A DNA stretch of 33,593 nucleotides. It comes from Psychrobacter phenylpyruvicus DSM 7000 = NBRC 102152 (GTDB lineage: Bacteria; Pseudomonadota; Gammaproteobacteria; Pseudomonadales; Moraxellaceae). Shown here one piece after another: positions 14,571-23,271 of this stretch. Where the stretch lies: positions 1-33,593 of the forward strand of contig NZ_JMKP01000029.1 of NCBI RefSeq assembly GCF_000685805.1, read 5' to 3'. Each line of letters begins with the position of its first letter. Position 1 is the first letter of the stretch. Both the position numbers and the translations under genes were made by a program. The notes below the pieces were generated by a model. The model had not been told where the DNA came from, made no database searches, and was given only the letters and a program-made list of their open reading frames with translations.

Positions 14571-16058
14571 TTAGCCTAAAATATCGACCAATTCGCCACG
14601 CACCATATGCGGGCTTACAAAGTCCGTGATTTTTACGGTGACAAATTTACCCATCAAGTCTTTTTTCTGTTGTTCAGTGGCTTTAAACAGCACAGAACGG
14701 GTGTTGTCTGCTGTGCCAAGTAGCTGATCTGGATAGCGATCGGCAATTTCTTCCACCATCACTCGTAAGGTTTTGCCTACCATTTCTTCAGTCTTTTTCA
14801 GCGTTGAATCACGGATGACTTTTTGGAAAATAGCCAAGCGCTCTTTTTTGGTCGCAAGGCTTACATCATCAGGCAGTTCAGAGGCTGGTGTGCCTGGACG
14901 CTTGGAATAGATAAAGCTATAAGAGTGATCGAAATCTAAGTCTTTGGCTAAATTTAAAGTGTCTAGGAAGTCCTCTTCGGTCTCCCCTGGGAAGCCGATG
15001 ATAAAGTCACTGGACAAATGCATATCAGGGCGCACAGCCATCAGCTTTTTGATCTGATTGATATACACATCGATGGTGTGGTTGCGCTTCATGGCAGCCA
15101 AGATTTTATTTGAGCCACTTTGAACCGGCAGATGTAAATGCGATACCAGCTGTGGCAGTTTGGCATAAGCTTCGATGATGTCATCAGTAAATTCAAGCGG
15201 ATGGCTGGTGGTATAGCGAATACGCTCGATACCATCAACGTGGGCCACATAGTGTAGTAGCTCAGCAAAACGGCAGATGCTGCCATCGTCTTTTTCACCA
15301 CGATAGCCGTTTACGTTTTGGCCCAATAAGGTAATTTCGCGCACCCCTTGTTGAGCCAAGCTGTCAATTTCGGCCAACACATCATCTAGGGGACGTGATA
15401 GCTCTTCACCGCGAGTGTAGGGCACTACACAAAATGAGCAATACTTTGAGCAGCCTTCCATAATAGAAACAAAGGCACGGTATCCTTCCACTTTTGGTTC
15501 AGGCAGGAAGTCAAATTTTTCAATACTTGGGAATGACACATCAACCGTACCGATACGGTCTTTGGGCTTAACTTGCTTTTGTGCGGTAGATTTGTCATAC
15601 AGCTCAGGTAATCTATGCAAGGTTTGTGGCCCGAACACCATGTCCACATACGGGGCACGTTTTTGAATATTATCGCCCTCTTGTGAAGCCACACAGCCGC
15701 CCACACCGATAACCAAATCAGGATTGTCTTCTTTTAACTTGCGCCAACGGCCCAGCTCAGAGAATACTTTTTCTTGCGCTTTTTCGCGAATAGAGCAGGT
15801 GTTCATTAGTAGCACATCGGCTTCTTCAATATTGTCAGTGACCTCCATGTCATGAGAGTCACCCAACACGTTGCCCATTTTTTCTGAGTCATACACGTTC
15901 ATCTGACAGCCTTGGGTAGCAATATAAACTTTCTTTTTTGCCATCCCAGTAGGATGATTGGATTGAGCTAAGCTATCCACAGCTAGGGTTTCAGCTGAGT
16001 GTATATTATCCGTTGGTTGCTGACGAATAGTTTTAGGGTCAAATAAAGTAGCACTCAT
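14571..16058 (-). CDS. miaB: tRNA-2-methylthio-N6-dimethylallyladenosine synthase MiaB
   Basis: 495 residues from the ATG at 16056-16058 (protein starts MSATLFDPK). The reading frame extends 38 codons further up, but that part is hydrophobic and unlike the family. The first 40 residues are a variable extension. The UPF0004 domain binds one 4Fe-4S cluster through C51 (ATQGCQMN), C88 (NTCSIRE) and C122 (GGCVAS). The radical-SAM cluster is C203, C207, C210 ([15 protein letters not shown]). A C-terminal TRAM domain ends the protein. MiaB adds the methylthio group to i6A37 of tRNAs reading UNN codons. It seems to be monocistronic. Confidence 0.95.
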   Translation of the reverse strand: MSATLFDPKTIRQQPTDNIHSAETLAVDSLAQSNHPTGMAKKKVYIATQGCQMNVYDSEKMGNVLGDSHDMEVTDNIEEADVLLMNTCSIREKAQEKVFSELGRWRKLKEDNPDLVIGVGGCVASQEGDNIQKRAPYVDMVFGPQTLHRLPELYDKSTAQKQVKPKDRIGTVDVSFPSIEKFDFLPEPKVEGYRAFVSIMEGCSKYCSFCVVPYTRGEELSRPLDDVLAEIDSLAQQGVREITLLGQNVNGYRGEKDDGSICRFAELLHYVAHVDGIERIRYTTSHPLEFTDDIIEAYAKLPQLVSHLHLPVQSGSNKILAAMKRNHTIDVYINQIKKLMAVRPDMHLSSDFIIGFPGETEEDFLDTLNLAKDLDFDHSYSFIYSKRPGTPASELPDDVSLATKKERLAIFQKVIRDSTLKKTEEMVGKTLRVMVEEIADRYPDQLLGTADNTRSVLFKATEQQKKDLMGKFVTVKITDFVSPHMVRGELVDILG

Positions 16059-16512
16059 ATTAAGCAGTCCAAGATGATAGTCGTTAAGGGTTATAAAATA
16101 GAGATTATAAAGAGGGTATAAGACAGATACAGCGATAAAGATATCGGTAAGGGATGCCCACTTAAATGGCAATAGTTGGGCGTTATTATAACATAAGCAA
16201 AAGGGTGTTGAGTGTGAAAGCTATATAGGTTCTTTCAGTTAACGATCAAATGTCTTTAAGTTAACGCTAAAATAATGCTAAGGTTTATCTCTGTCTTTTT
16301 AGCCCCTATAAATGGTAATCCTCTTTTTCATAAAACGCAGTAAGCTGAGTGACATATATAGAGTCGATTGTTAAAAAATTAAACTTTGTAATTAGGCCTG
16401 CAACATCAACTTACATAAAGCATTTTGGCTCACTCTGATTCTTGCCTATAATCTAGACGAAGGCGTGTTTTGATTTTAATGAATTAACTTTTTTAATTAT
16501 AAGACTGTATCT
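16059..16512. other. Divergent miaB / slt region
   Basis: 454 bases. Contains a direct repeat, CTTTCAGTTAACG (16232-16244) and CTTTAAGTTAACG (16254-16266), 22 bases apart, and the slt promoter at 16425-16452. No gene seen. Confidence 0.4.
16425..16452 (+). promoter_or_regulatory. Probable promoter of slt
   Basis: TTGGCT (16425-16430), 16-bp spacer, perfect TATAAT (16447-16452). A start near 16459 would give a leader of about 54 bases. Confidence 0.5.
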
Positions 16513-18585
16513 ATGCTAAAAAAAACCTTTACTAATAAATTACCAAAAAAACCAAATACTAAGACCAAAGCACGTGGTTTTGGGGTTAAGGTACCTGTGG
16601 TTGCCTCATTAGCGCTTATGGGTCTGACCCAAATGGCTTGTGCTCAATTGTCTTGGCCAGGCAGTAGCCCCAACTATAGTAATGACACCAGTATCAATTA
16701 TTTTAATGAAGCCCTAGCAGCCGCTGAGCGCCGAGATTCAGGGGCTTTGTACCAGTATGAGCAAATGATGGGTAACGGCTTATTTGCTATGTACCCAGCT
16801 TACTGGCGTCTAAATAATGACATCTCTACCTTACATCCCAATGTGGTAACCCAGTTCGCTAGTCAGTATAGCGGCAGTGTAATGGCAGAGAAGTTGGCTG
16901 CAGACTATGCAGAAACTAAAGCTCAGTCCGGTGACTATAATGCAGTACGTCAAGTGGCCAATTACGTCCACAATGCGGATGATAGTGAAAAATGTGCGGT
17001 GGCTTTAGGCTTTAACAATGGTGGTGATGCCATGCGCGCGATTGCCTTAAAGCCTGATGTTTGGTTAACCACCAAAAAGCAGCCGGCTTTATGTAGTCAG
17101 TTGGCCACTGAAATGAATGGCAACCCGATGATTAATAATACCGACCGCAAACAGCGCTTATTGCGTATGTTACGTGTTGGTAATACCGGCGATATTATGG
17201 CCTTGGCCCAGTCACTGGGAACTCCTATTGCCTATAGCGAGCTAAGTGAAATTCAGCTAAATCCTTCAGCGTTCTTAACCCGCTTTGGCAACCAGCCTAA
17301 TAGTGTAAAAAACCAGTACTTATACCTTTATGCCATCGGACGCATCGCCGATAAGTCTTATCGAGAGGCGGCCATACAGGTAGATTACGACATTAAGCAA
17401 GACAACAATCGTCCGCAAAAGTTAATTAATGAAGAAACTCGCCGTTACGCCTATCGTATCTTGGGCGTAAAACGTATGTATTACAACACCGATGACGGCT
17501 TTAATGATGAGGCCATTACTTGGTTCCGCAACAGCTTAGGCGAGTCATTTAACTATGAAGAAGCAGAAGACTATGCCACCGCAGCCATTCGTTTTAGTCA
17601 GTGGAATGATTTAATTAATGCCATTGGCAGTATGGACAATGCGGTTCAAAAAGAAAATATCTGGCAGTACTGGCTAGCACGTGCCTACGAGCAAGTTGGT
17701 GATGGCAATAAAAAGGCCTTGGCGCGTCAAATATATCAGCGCTTAGCCAATAACAGTGATTATTATGGTCTTTTGGCCAAAGACAAAGTCAATCAACGCT
17801 TTAACGCTGGCAGTACCGCTTTGCCGAATGTGGCTAGCAGTGATACCAATCGTATGCTTAACGACCCGCATTTTGCTCGTGCTTTTGCCTTATATAATTC
17901 AAGTGCTAGCCGTACTTATGCCAACCGTGAATGGAACTGGGCTGTAAAAAAAGCTCGTGACAATAACGATAATAAAATGATTGTTGCGGCTTCTAAATAT
18001 GCTCATGACATAGGCTGGCTAGACCGCTCTATTTATGCCATTGATAGTACAGAGGATCTAAACATCTATAGTCTATCGCACCCAATGCCGCATCAAGACC
18101 AAGTGGTTCGTTATAGTCGTCAAGTAGGTATTGATCCAGCATGGGCTTACGGTATTATGCGTCAAGAAAGTCGCTTCGTTAGTACCGCGCGCTCAGGTGT
18201 TGGCGCTAGTGGTTTAATGCAGATTATGCCAGATACTGCCAAATATATTGCTCGCAACCTAGGCGAAACTTACAGTGCTAGCCGTGCCAATAGTGGAGAT
18301 ACCAATATCCGTTACGGTACTTGGTATATGAGTGATATTATGGGCAAACTATACAATCAACCGGTACTGGCCACAGCAGGCTATAACGCAGGTCCAAATA
18401 AGGCCAAGCGTTGGCAACCCGTCTATGGCTCATTGGCTGCAGACCAATATGTAGAAAGTATCGCTTATCCTGAAACTCGTAACTATGTCAAACGAGTGAT
18501 GGAAAACGCCACTATTTATAGCAGCTTACTGGGCGCTAACATGCCTATTACACAGCGTATGGGTACCATTCCAGCTGGTTATTAA
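16513..18585 (+). CDS. slt: Soluble lytic murein transglycosylase (Slt70-like)
   Basis: 690 residues. A basic, 44-residue N-terminus ending Ala-Cys-Ala-Gln is a signal peptide, so the enzyme is periplasmic. The long middle (about 60-520) is helical and repetitive, as in the superhelical U-ring of Slt70. The C-terminal SLT domain carries the catalytic E552 (GIMRQESRF), followed by GVGASGLMQIMPDTAKYIA, NIRYGTWYM and the substrate loop TAGYNAGPNKAKRW. It cleaves glycan strands to give 1,6-anhydro-muropeptides during wall turnover. Length fits Slt70 (about 640) with a slightly longer front. The region near 210-300 is less recognisable. A second lytic transglycosylase lies 2 kb downstream. Confidence 0.92.
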   Translation: MLKKTFTNKLPKKPNTKTKARGFGVKVPVVASLALMGLTQMACAQLSWPGSSPNYSNDTSINYFNEALAAAERRDSGALYQYEQMMGNGLFAMYPAYWRLNNDISTLHPNVVTQFASQYSGSVMAEKLAADYAETKAQSGDYNAVRQVANYVHNADDSEKCAVALGFNNGGDAMRAIALKPDVWLTTKKQPALCSQLATEMNGNPMINNTDRKQRLLRMLRVGNTGDIMALAQSLGTPIAYSELSEIQLNPSAFLTRFGNQPNSVKNQYLYLYAIGRIADKSYREAAIQVDYDIKQDNNRPQKLINEETRRYAYRILGVKRMYYNTDDGFNDEAITWFRNSLGESFNYEEAEDYATAAIRFSQWNDLINAIGSMDNAVQKENIWQYWLARAYEQVGDGNKKALARQIYQRLANNSDYYGLLAKDKVNQRFNAGSTALPNVASSDTNRMLNDPHFARAFALYNSSASRTYANREWNWAVKKARDNNDNKMIVAASKYAHDIGWLDRSIYAIDSTEDLNIYSLSHPMPHQDQVVRYSRQVGIDPAWAYGIMRQESRFVSTARSGVGASGLMQIMPDTAKYIARNLGETYSASRANSGDTNIRYGTWYMSDIMGKLYNQPVLATAGYNAGPNKAKRWQPVYGSLAADQYVESIAYPETRNYVKRVMENATIYSSLLGANMPITQRMGTIPAGY

Positions 18586-18596
18586 TAGTTAAAGTG

Positions 18597-18632
18597 AGGG
18601 ATAGCAAAATACAAGCTTGCTATCCCTTATTT
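18597..18632 (+). terminator. Terminator of slt
   Basis: An 11-bp stem, AGGGATAGCAA (18597-18607) with TTGCTATCCCT (18617-18627), is followed by TATTTATT. Confidence 0.75.
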
Positions 18633-18933
18633 ATTATTAATATACAGAGAAATAGGTTTGAGCAAAATTTTGAAAGGTGCTACACTTTTACCGCATTAAA
18701 AATGTATACGCTTTATAAAACTAGGCATTGTCAGTCAGCTACGATTTTTTTAATTGAATACTTGTGGTCTTGCGATGATAAGTAATCAGTTCAAAGAGTC
18801 TTAGATTAGGTTGACACTCTGGTAGTGATAGGATGCATTGTAGAGTGTTATTTGCGGCTGATTAAACAGTGGTTTGATTGGCTCTAATACATTTGGGAAA
18901 AATATGCTATCACCTGCTAATGGTTGCCTAAAC

Positions 18934-18951
18934 ATGACAAATTGTTGTCAT
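18934..18951. promoter_or_regulatory. Inverted repeat upstream of mdh, candidate operator
   Basis: ATGACAA (18934-18940), ATTG, TTGTCAT (18945-18951) is a perfect dyad 43 bases before the mdh start codon, too short and T-poor for a terminator. It could bind a dimeric regulator; the regulator is unknown. Confidence 0.45.
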
Positions 18952-18994
18952 AACCCAATGGAAAACAACCTCACAAAATCTCTAGGAGAATTAA

Positions 18995-19978
18995 ATGAAA
19001 CAACCTGTTCGCGTTGCCGTTACTGGTGCTGCTGGTAATATTAGTTATGCTATGCTGTTTCGTATTGCTTCAGGCGAAATGCTAGGTAAAGATCAGCCTG
19101 TTATTCTACAGCTTTTAGAAATCACACCAGCACTTGACGCCCTAAAAGGGGTTGTTATGGAGCTTGAAGATTGTGCATTCCCACTATTAGCAGGCGTGGT
19201 ACAAACTGACGATGCTAATGTTGCATTCAAAGATGCAGACTATGCGTTATTAGTTGGTGCTCGTCCTCGTGGGCCTGGTATGGAGCGTAAAGACTTACTT
19301 GAAGCCAACGCTGCTATTTTCTCAGCTCAAGGTAAAGCTTTAAACGAAGTGGCTAGCCGTGATGTTAAAGTATTGGTTGTGGGTAACCCAGCTAACACTA
19401 ACGCCTTGATCGCTCAGCGTAATGCTCCAGATCTAGATCCACGTAACTTCACTGCAATGACTCGTCTAGACCACAACCGTGGCTTAGCGCAGCTAGCTGA
19501 AGAAACCAACAGCACTGTTAATGACATCAAAAAAATGATCATTTGGGGTAACCACTCTTCAACTCAGTATCCAGATCTAACTGAGTGTACCGTTAATGGT
19601 AAGCCAGCTCTAGACCAAGTTGATCGTGATTGGTACGAAAACAGCTATATCCCAAGCGTACAAAAACGTGGTGCAGCTATCATCGAAGCACGTGGTGCGT
19701 CATCTGCCGCTTCAGCAGCCAATGCGGCCATCGCTCACATGCGTACTTGGGCACTAGGCTCAGATGAGAACGACTGGGTATCAATGGGTGTGTACTCAAA
19801 TGGTGAGTATGGTATCACTAAAGGCCTAATCTACTCATTCCCATGTACTTGTGCTAATGGCGATTGGAAAATCGTTGAAGGCTTAGACGTATCTTCTGAT
19901 TTCTCACAAGAGAAGATGAAAGCGACTGAGCAAGAGCTTACTGAAGAGCGTGATGCAGTAGAACACCTACTTCCATAG
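18995..19978 (+). CDS. mdh: Malate dehydrogenase
   Basis: 327 residues of the group with dimeric, cytosolic-MDH-like sequence common in proteobacteria such as Moraxellaceae. The NAD site is [15 protein letters not shown] (8-21). The mobile loop [15 protein letters not shown] (88-102) has the malate-specific arginines R92 and R98. GNPANTN follows at 130-136, and the catalytic pair is D159 (RLDHNR) and H187 ([11 protein letters not shown]). It interconverts malate and oxaloacetate with NAD+ in the TCA cycle. AGGAG lies eight bases before the ATG. Codons are strongly biased to the set also used in the ribosomal genes here, indicating high expression. Single gene with its own terminator. Confidence 0.97.
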   Translation: MKQPVRVAVTGAAGNISYAMLFRIASGEMLGKDQPVILQLLEITPALDALKGVVMELEDCAFPLLAGVVQTDDANVAFKDADYALLVGARPRGPGMERKDLLEANAAIFSAQGKALNEVASRDVKVLVVGNPANTNALIAQRNAPDLDPRNFTAMTRLDHNRGLAQLAEETNSTVNDIKKMIIWGNHSSTQYPDLTECTVNGKPALDQVDRDWYENSYIPSVQKRGAAIIEARGASSAASAANAAIAHMRTWALGSDENDWVSMGVYSNGEYGITKGLIYSFPCTCANGDWKIVEGLDVSSDFSQEKMKATEQELTEERDAVEHLLP

Positions 19979-20026
19979 TAGAGAGTTGATGGGTTTAAAT
20001 TAACTTTTAACCTATTGCTGTCATAT

Positions 20027-20060
20027 AAAAGAGCCTGCGAGTTTTGCAGGCTCTTTTTTT
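20027..20060 (+). terminator. Intrinsic terminator of mdh
   Basis: Stem AAAAGAGCCTGC (20027-20038) with GCAGGCTCTTTT (20046-20057), followed by further T to 20060. Confidence 0.92.
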
Positions 20061-20253
20061 TCGTTAACATAATAGTAAAGCTTCTAAATAGTAATCGCAC
20101 ATTACAGCGGCGGGGTTTTGCTACAATGAAAAAGTTAAAATAATAGCTAGGCTATAATTTGGCATTAGAACTAAAATTTGGCGATAAAACTAGATTATAA
20201 AAAATTAACTTTATAAATTTATAAATTAATCAATTGGAACACAAGGAGATGTT

Positions 20254-20493
20254 ATGTTAGGCGAACCAGAATATACTATGAATGCATTATTTGCTCAATT
20301 AGGATTAGAGAGCTCAGATGAAGCCATTGACAAATTTATTGCTGAACACCCCCTAGAAAAAAATACTTCATTAATTGAGGCTGATTTTTGGAGTGATACC
20401 CAACGTGCCTTCTTACAAGAAGAGTGGAAGCGTGATGCTGCTTGGGTAGAGATTATTGATGAGCTAAATGTTCGATTACATCCCACTGCCTAA
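20254..20493 (+). CDS. DUF2789 family small protein
   Basis: 79 residues, acidic, predicted all-helical. It matches DUF2789 by its pattern: NALFAQLGLESSDEAIDKFI near the start, HPL, EADFWSDTQRAFLQEEWKRDA and the C-terminal WVEIIDELNVRLHP. The family is found in many gammaproteobacteria and has no known function. There is no signal peptide or membrane segment, so it is presumably cytosolic. AAGGAG is well placed before the ATG (20243-20248). It stands alone between the mdh terminator and its own. Confidence 0.85.
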   Translation: MLGEPEYTMNALFAQLGLESSDEAIDKFIAEHPLEKNTSLIEADFWSDTQRAFLQEEWKRDAAWVEIIDELNVRLHPTA

Positions 20494-20583
20494 TTGCTCT
20501 AAAGCGGTAGGGTTCTTTTAAACCTGTAAGTTTAAATTTAGAACTATAAGCTTAAAACAGCTAGTGTTGTAATTAGTGATAAC

Positions 20584-20616
20584 AAAAAGGCCTTCTATTA
20601 TTAGAAGGCCTTTTTT
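20584..20616. terminator. Bidirectional terminator
   Basis: Stem AAAAAGGCCTTCTA (20584-20597) with TAGAAGGCCTTTTT (20602-20615), loop TTAT, T-runs both ways. It is shared by the DUF2789 gene and the convergent transglycosylase gene. Confidence 0.92.
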
Positions 20617-20646
20617 AATGTGGTTTTTAATGCAGTTGTTTGCTTA

Positions 20647-21513
20647 TTATTGAGTATAGCTATTCTGAATATAGCTGTTACTAGTAGTACCAAAGGAGGT
20701 AGAGCTGGCCGCATAATTTTCTGCCGGATAGCTTGGCTCTGAAGTGGTGGCGGCTACTGTATTAAATGAAGAACCATTGGTTCTATATAAGCTGTTATAA
20801 CGACTGAGCACTCTTTGAACATAGTTTCGGGTTTCTCTAAAAGGAGGAACACCGCCATACTTATCTACGTTACCTTCCCCTGCGTTATAGCCGGCTAAGA
20901 CATGCTCAATTTTTCCGTTAAAGCGTCTGCTGAGCCAAGCCACATATTTAGCAGCGCCTTCAATATTCTCGGCTGGGTTCCAAGCATTGATTACAGAGAA
21001 GCGGCGAGCCGTAGCCGGCATAAGCTGCATTAAGCCCTGAGCACCCACCGGAGAGCGGGCATTGGGGTTGAATGAGGATTCAGTGTGCATCATTGCTTTT
21101 AGCAGGCCAGGGTCAACACCATGACGTTTGGCTGACTCAAGAATGTAATGATCGTATAAATTATTACCTGAACCAATGCTGCTGCTTGAGCTAACGCTAT
21201 TTGGCATGTCACTAAAACTTCTAGAGTTTAGGGTACTAAAGTAGCTAGGCTCTTTGATGGTTAAGGTATTAGACGCTGTTAAATCTGCCCCTGAGTTAGG
21301 GTAGTAGTTAACTTTTACTTTTTTTGAGTACTTATTAAAGTTGTCAGAAGGATTCACATTGGTGAGAAGTACCTGACCTGAATCATCTTTATAAATGTAC
21401 ATATTACCAGCATTTGCTGCCAACATACTTGAAGAGATTATTATTGAACCGGCAACCAAACTGGCTGAACGAGCTATAACTTTATTCAACAATTCAGTCA
21501 TATTCATTTTCAC
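20647..21513 (-). CDS. Small lytic transglycosylase with N-terminal DUF4124-like segment
   Basis: 288 residues. Residues 1-35 form a signal peptide (ending Ala-Asn-Ala). A short segment MYIYKDDSGQVLLTN (38-52) resembles the DUF4124 type of periplasmic module, followed by a Ser-rich linker to about 117. The SLT domain (about 120-235) has catalytic E145 (MHTESSFNPNARSPVG), GAQGLMQLMPATARRF and VLAGYNAGEGNVDKYGG, then ETRNYVQRVL. The C-terminal 45 residues are Ser/Thr/Tyr-rich and probably disordered. It should cleave peptidoglycan glycan strands in the periplasm. Three ATG codons lie within the first five; none has a strong ribosome site, so the exact start is open. Confidence 0.9.
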   Translation of the reverse strand: MKMNMTELLNKVIARSASLVAGSIIISSSMLAANAGNMYIYKDDSGQVLLTNVNPSDNFNKYSKKVKVNYYPNSGADLTASNTLTIKEPSYFSTLNSRSFSDMPNSVSSSSSIGSGNNLYDHYILESAKRHGVDPGLLKAMMHTESSFNPNARSPVGAQGLMQLMPATARRFSVINAWNPAENIEGAAKYVAWLSRRFNGKIEHVLAGYNAGEGNVDKYGGVPPFRETRNYVQRVLSRYNSLYRTNGSSFNTVAATTSEPSYPAENYAASSTSFGTTSNSYIQNSYTQ

Positions 21514-21846
21514 TTATTTTTTAAAGCCATACAATTTATATATTAAAGAGGTATAAAGTAGTTCTGGCTTAAGAGTTTGCCGACCAATAAAAGAGGGGCA
21601 ACTTATAAGCTTGTTTAAACTATAAAATACGATAAGACAACGTAATATAGCACTATTAAACATTTATATCTAACAGATAATCTCTTCTGTATCCGATGAA
21701 CAGCAGTTCAGAAAGAATAAGAAATATTGTTACTAGAAGTAAGTTTTAAGCCTTTGTTAGCTGTCTCTTACTAACAAAGTCAGAATTATTTTACCCCAAA
21801 GCTCTTTTGGCTTTGGAGTAAAATATTGCAATCAATACGCCTATTT
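21514..21846. other. Intergenic region between the transglycosylase gene and lrgB
   Basis: 333 AT-rich bases. Holds two hairpins: CTTTGTTAG (21752-21760) with CTAACAAAG (21771-21779), and the probable lrgB terminator at 21789-21823. No gene seen. Confidence 0.4.
21789..21823 (-). terminator. Probable terminator of lrgAB
   Basis: TTTTACCCCAAAGC (21789-21802) with GCTTTGGAGTAAAA (21810-21823) has one C-A mismatch. The minus-strand tail AATAATTC is a weak T-tract, so efficiency is doubtful. Confidence 0.5.
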
Positions 21847-22554
21847 TTATAGTAGAGCGGCCACAAATAGGGGGACCCAAACAGCGGTTATTAAGCCGTT
21901 GACGGCCAAACCAAAGGCGGCATATCTGCCCGCAGTATGACTAATTTGCCAAGCTTCAACAGTACCAAAAGCGTGAGCCGCTAAGCCTAAGGCGAGTCCT
22001 TTTGCCCGGTCATCTTGTACGCTACGGAATAGGGGTCTTGCTACCGCGCCGCCCAGTAACCCTGACACAATAATTATTAGGTTGGCTAATGCTAAAGGCG
22101 CCTTGATTATTTCTGCCACACTTAATCCAATTGGGGTTGTCACAGAACGAGTAGAAAACGCCAAAATTGTTTCGTAACTCAAAGAGAAGCCGTAGGCCAT
22201 TGCCATAGGGAGTAACGCACCAACCAAGCTGGCTATTACTACAATGATAGACAGCTTCTTAATGGGCAGCCCTTTGAAATTCATAGTGGCTAAAGGAATG
22301 GCCAATAATACCGTCACATAGCCCAGCAGATGGTCAAATATTGGCTTAGCAACGGCATAATAATGCTCGTAGTCCCAGCTAAAAATAAATAAGAATAACA
22401 ATACCAACACCAAGGCGGTAATAACCATGGGTAGGCCAGAGATTTTCTTTGATAAAATGCGAGCCAACACATGGGCGACCAAGGTCAGCATAAAAGCGGC
22501 AAATACCGTAAATAATGTGGTGCCCTCAGGCATAAGTTGTAATAAATTCATCAC
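21847..22554 (-). CDS. lrgB: LrgB family membrane protein
   Basis: 235 residues with about seven membrane helices. Family blocks are VLLAIPLA (about 83-90), TRSVTTPIGLSVAEIIK (about 134-150), the GLLGGAVARPLF turn, GLALGLAAHAFGTVEAW (about 186-202) and a C-terminal AFGLAVNGLITAVW. LrgB acts with a holin-like LrgA/CidA partner; in bacteria the pair is linked to murein hydrolase activity, cell death control and, in some species, pyruvate or glycolate transport. It overlaps lrgA by four bases (stop and start share ATGA at 22551-22554), so the two are translationally coupled. Confidence 0.9.
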   Translation of the reverse strand: MMNLLQLMPEGTTLFTVFAAFMLTLVAHVLARILSKKISGLPMVITALVLVLLFLFIFSWDYEHYYAVAKPIFDHLLGYVTVLLAIPLATMNFKGLPIKKLSIIVVIASLVGALLPMAMAYGFSLSYETILAFSTRSVTTPIGLSVAEIIKAPLALANLIIIVSGLLGGAVARPLFRSVQDDRAKGLALGLAAHAFGTVEAWQISHTAGRYAAFGLAVNGLITAVWVPLFVAALL

Positions 22555-23090
22555 TTATCGCCCTTATTATCAGTATTGTTAAAATCAGTATTGTCAAAAG
22601 AGTTTGATTCAGGCTTCACAGTAGCTGACTGCGCTGGTGTTTGCTCTGGGTTTTGTAGGGAGTCAGCGCTCTGCCCATCATTTAGCCAGACGTTAGACAG
22701 CTTTGCCAATCCCCATAAAGGGATAAGGGTACTGATGACCAAGGTCAGCATAATTCCCCATAGCTCGTCACCCAATCCGAAAATTAGTAAGCCCGCCCCA
22801 GCAGATACTGGCAAAAAGGCAAAACCACTGTCTACCAATAAGGTATTACTGGCACTAGTGAGCCACTCAGGAAGACCTACTGTAAAACGCAGTCCCATTA
22901 ATATCAAAAAGAAAGCAATTAAGCCTACGATATTACCAGCACTGGCAAAGCCTAATGCCTCACAAACTAACACCGCACTTTCACGAATAACAATGACTAT
23001 AGCTAGTGTAAAAACAATGGCCACTGGCAGTGAAACCTTTGATCCTGAGCTCAGTGATTGATTATTAGAAGAGTTTGAAGCAGTGGACAT
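22551..23090 (-). CDS. lrgA: LrgA/CidA family holin-like membrane protein
   Basis: 179 residues. About four membrane helices cover 18-135, with the CidA/LrgA pattern: IPGNIVG-like SAGNIVGLIAFFLILMGL, SNTLLVDSGFAFLPVSAGAGL and a final helix GIMLTLVISTLIPLWGL. The C-terminal 40 residues are soluble, rich in Asn, Thr, Asp and Gln, with a short FDNTDFNNTDN duplication, and longer than usual for the family. AAGGA precedes the ATG. It is first of the lrgA-lrgB operon and follows hflX on the same strand after a terminator. Assignment rests on the LrgB partner as well as the pattern. Confidence 0.82.
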   Translation of the reverse strand: MSTASNSSNNQSLSSGSKVSLPVAIVFTLAIVIVIRESAVLVCEALGFASAGNIVGLIAFFLILMGLRFTVGLPEWLTSASNTLLVDSGFAFLPVSAGAGLLIFGLGDELWGIMLTLVISTLIPLWGLAKLSNVWLNDGQSADSLQNPEQTPAQSATVKPESNSFDNTDFNNTDNKGDK

Positions 23091-23198
23091 AAATCATCCT
23101 TGATAATCGAGGCGAAAGCAATAATAGTAAGCGATAAAAATTAGATTCTACCAAATCAATTCAACTAAAGGATAAGTTAATCAAATTTTAAAGCAAAA

Positions 23199-23222
23199 AA
23201 AAAGAGCCTTAAGGCTCTTTTT
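23199..23222 (-). terminator. Terminator of hflX
   Basis: Palindrome AAAAAGAGC, CTTAAG, GCTCTTTTT (23199-23222). The minus-strand side continues in T, about 50 bases after the hflX stop. Confidence 0.85.
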
Positions 23223-23271
23223 AATAAAAGTAAGACAGTGATTATAGCCTGCTATTGCAAAAAAAGCTAAA

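Larger units (their letters stand above)
18586..18994. other. Intergenic region slt-mdh
   Basis: 409 bases: the slt terminator, then AT-rich sequence with a perfect TTGACA at 18811-18816 lacking a good -10, and a perfect inverted repeat close to mdh (18934-18951). The 63-codon open frame over its first half has no ribosome site and covers the terminator, so I do not call it. Confidence 0.4.

Noticed and set aside
18594..18785. 63-codon open frame after slt
   Set aside because: Begins within the slt terminator stem region and lacks a ribosome site.
22576..23061. 161-codon open frame antisense to lrgA
   Set aside because: Shadow of lrgA, which is supported by its overlap with lrgB and its ribosome site.
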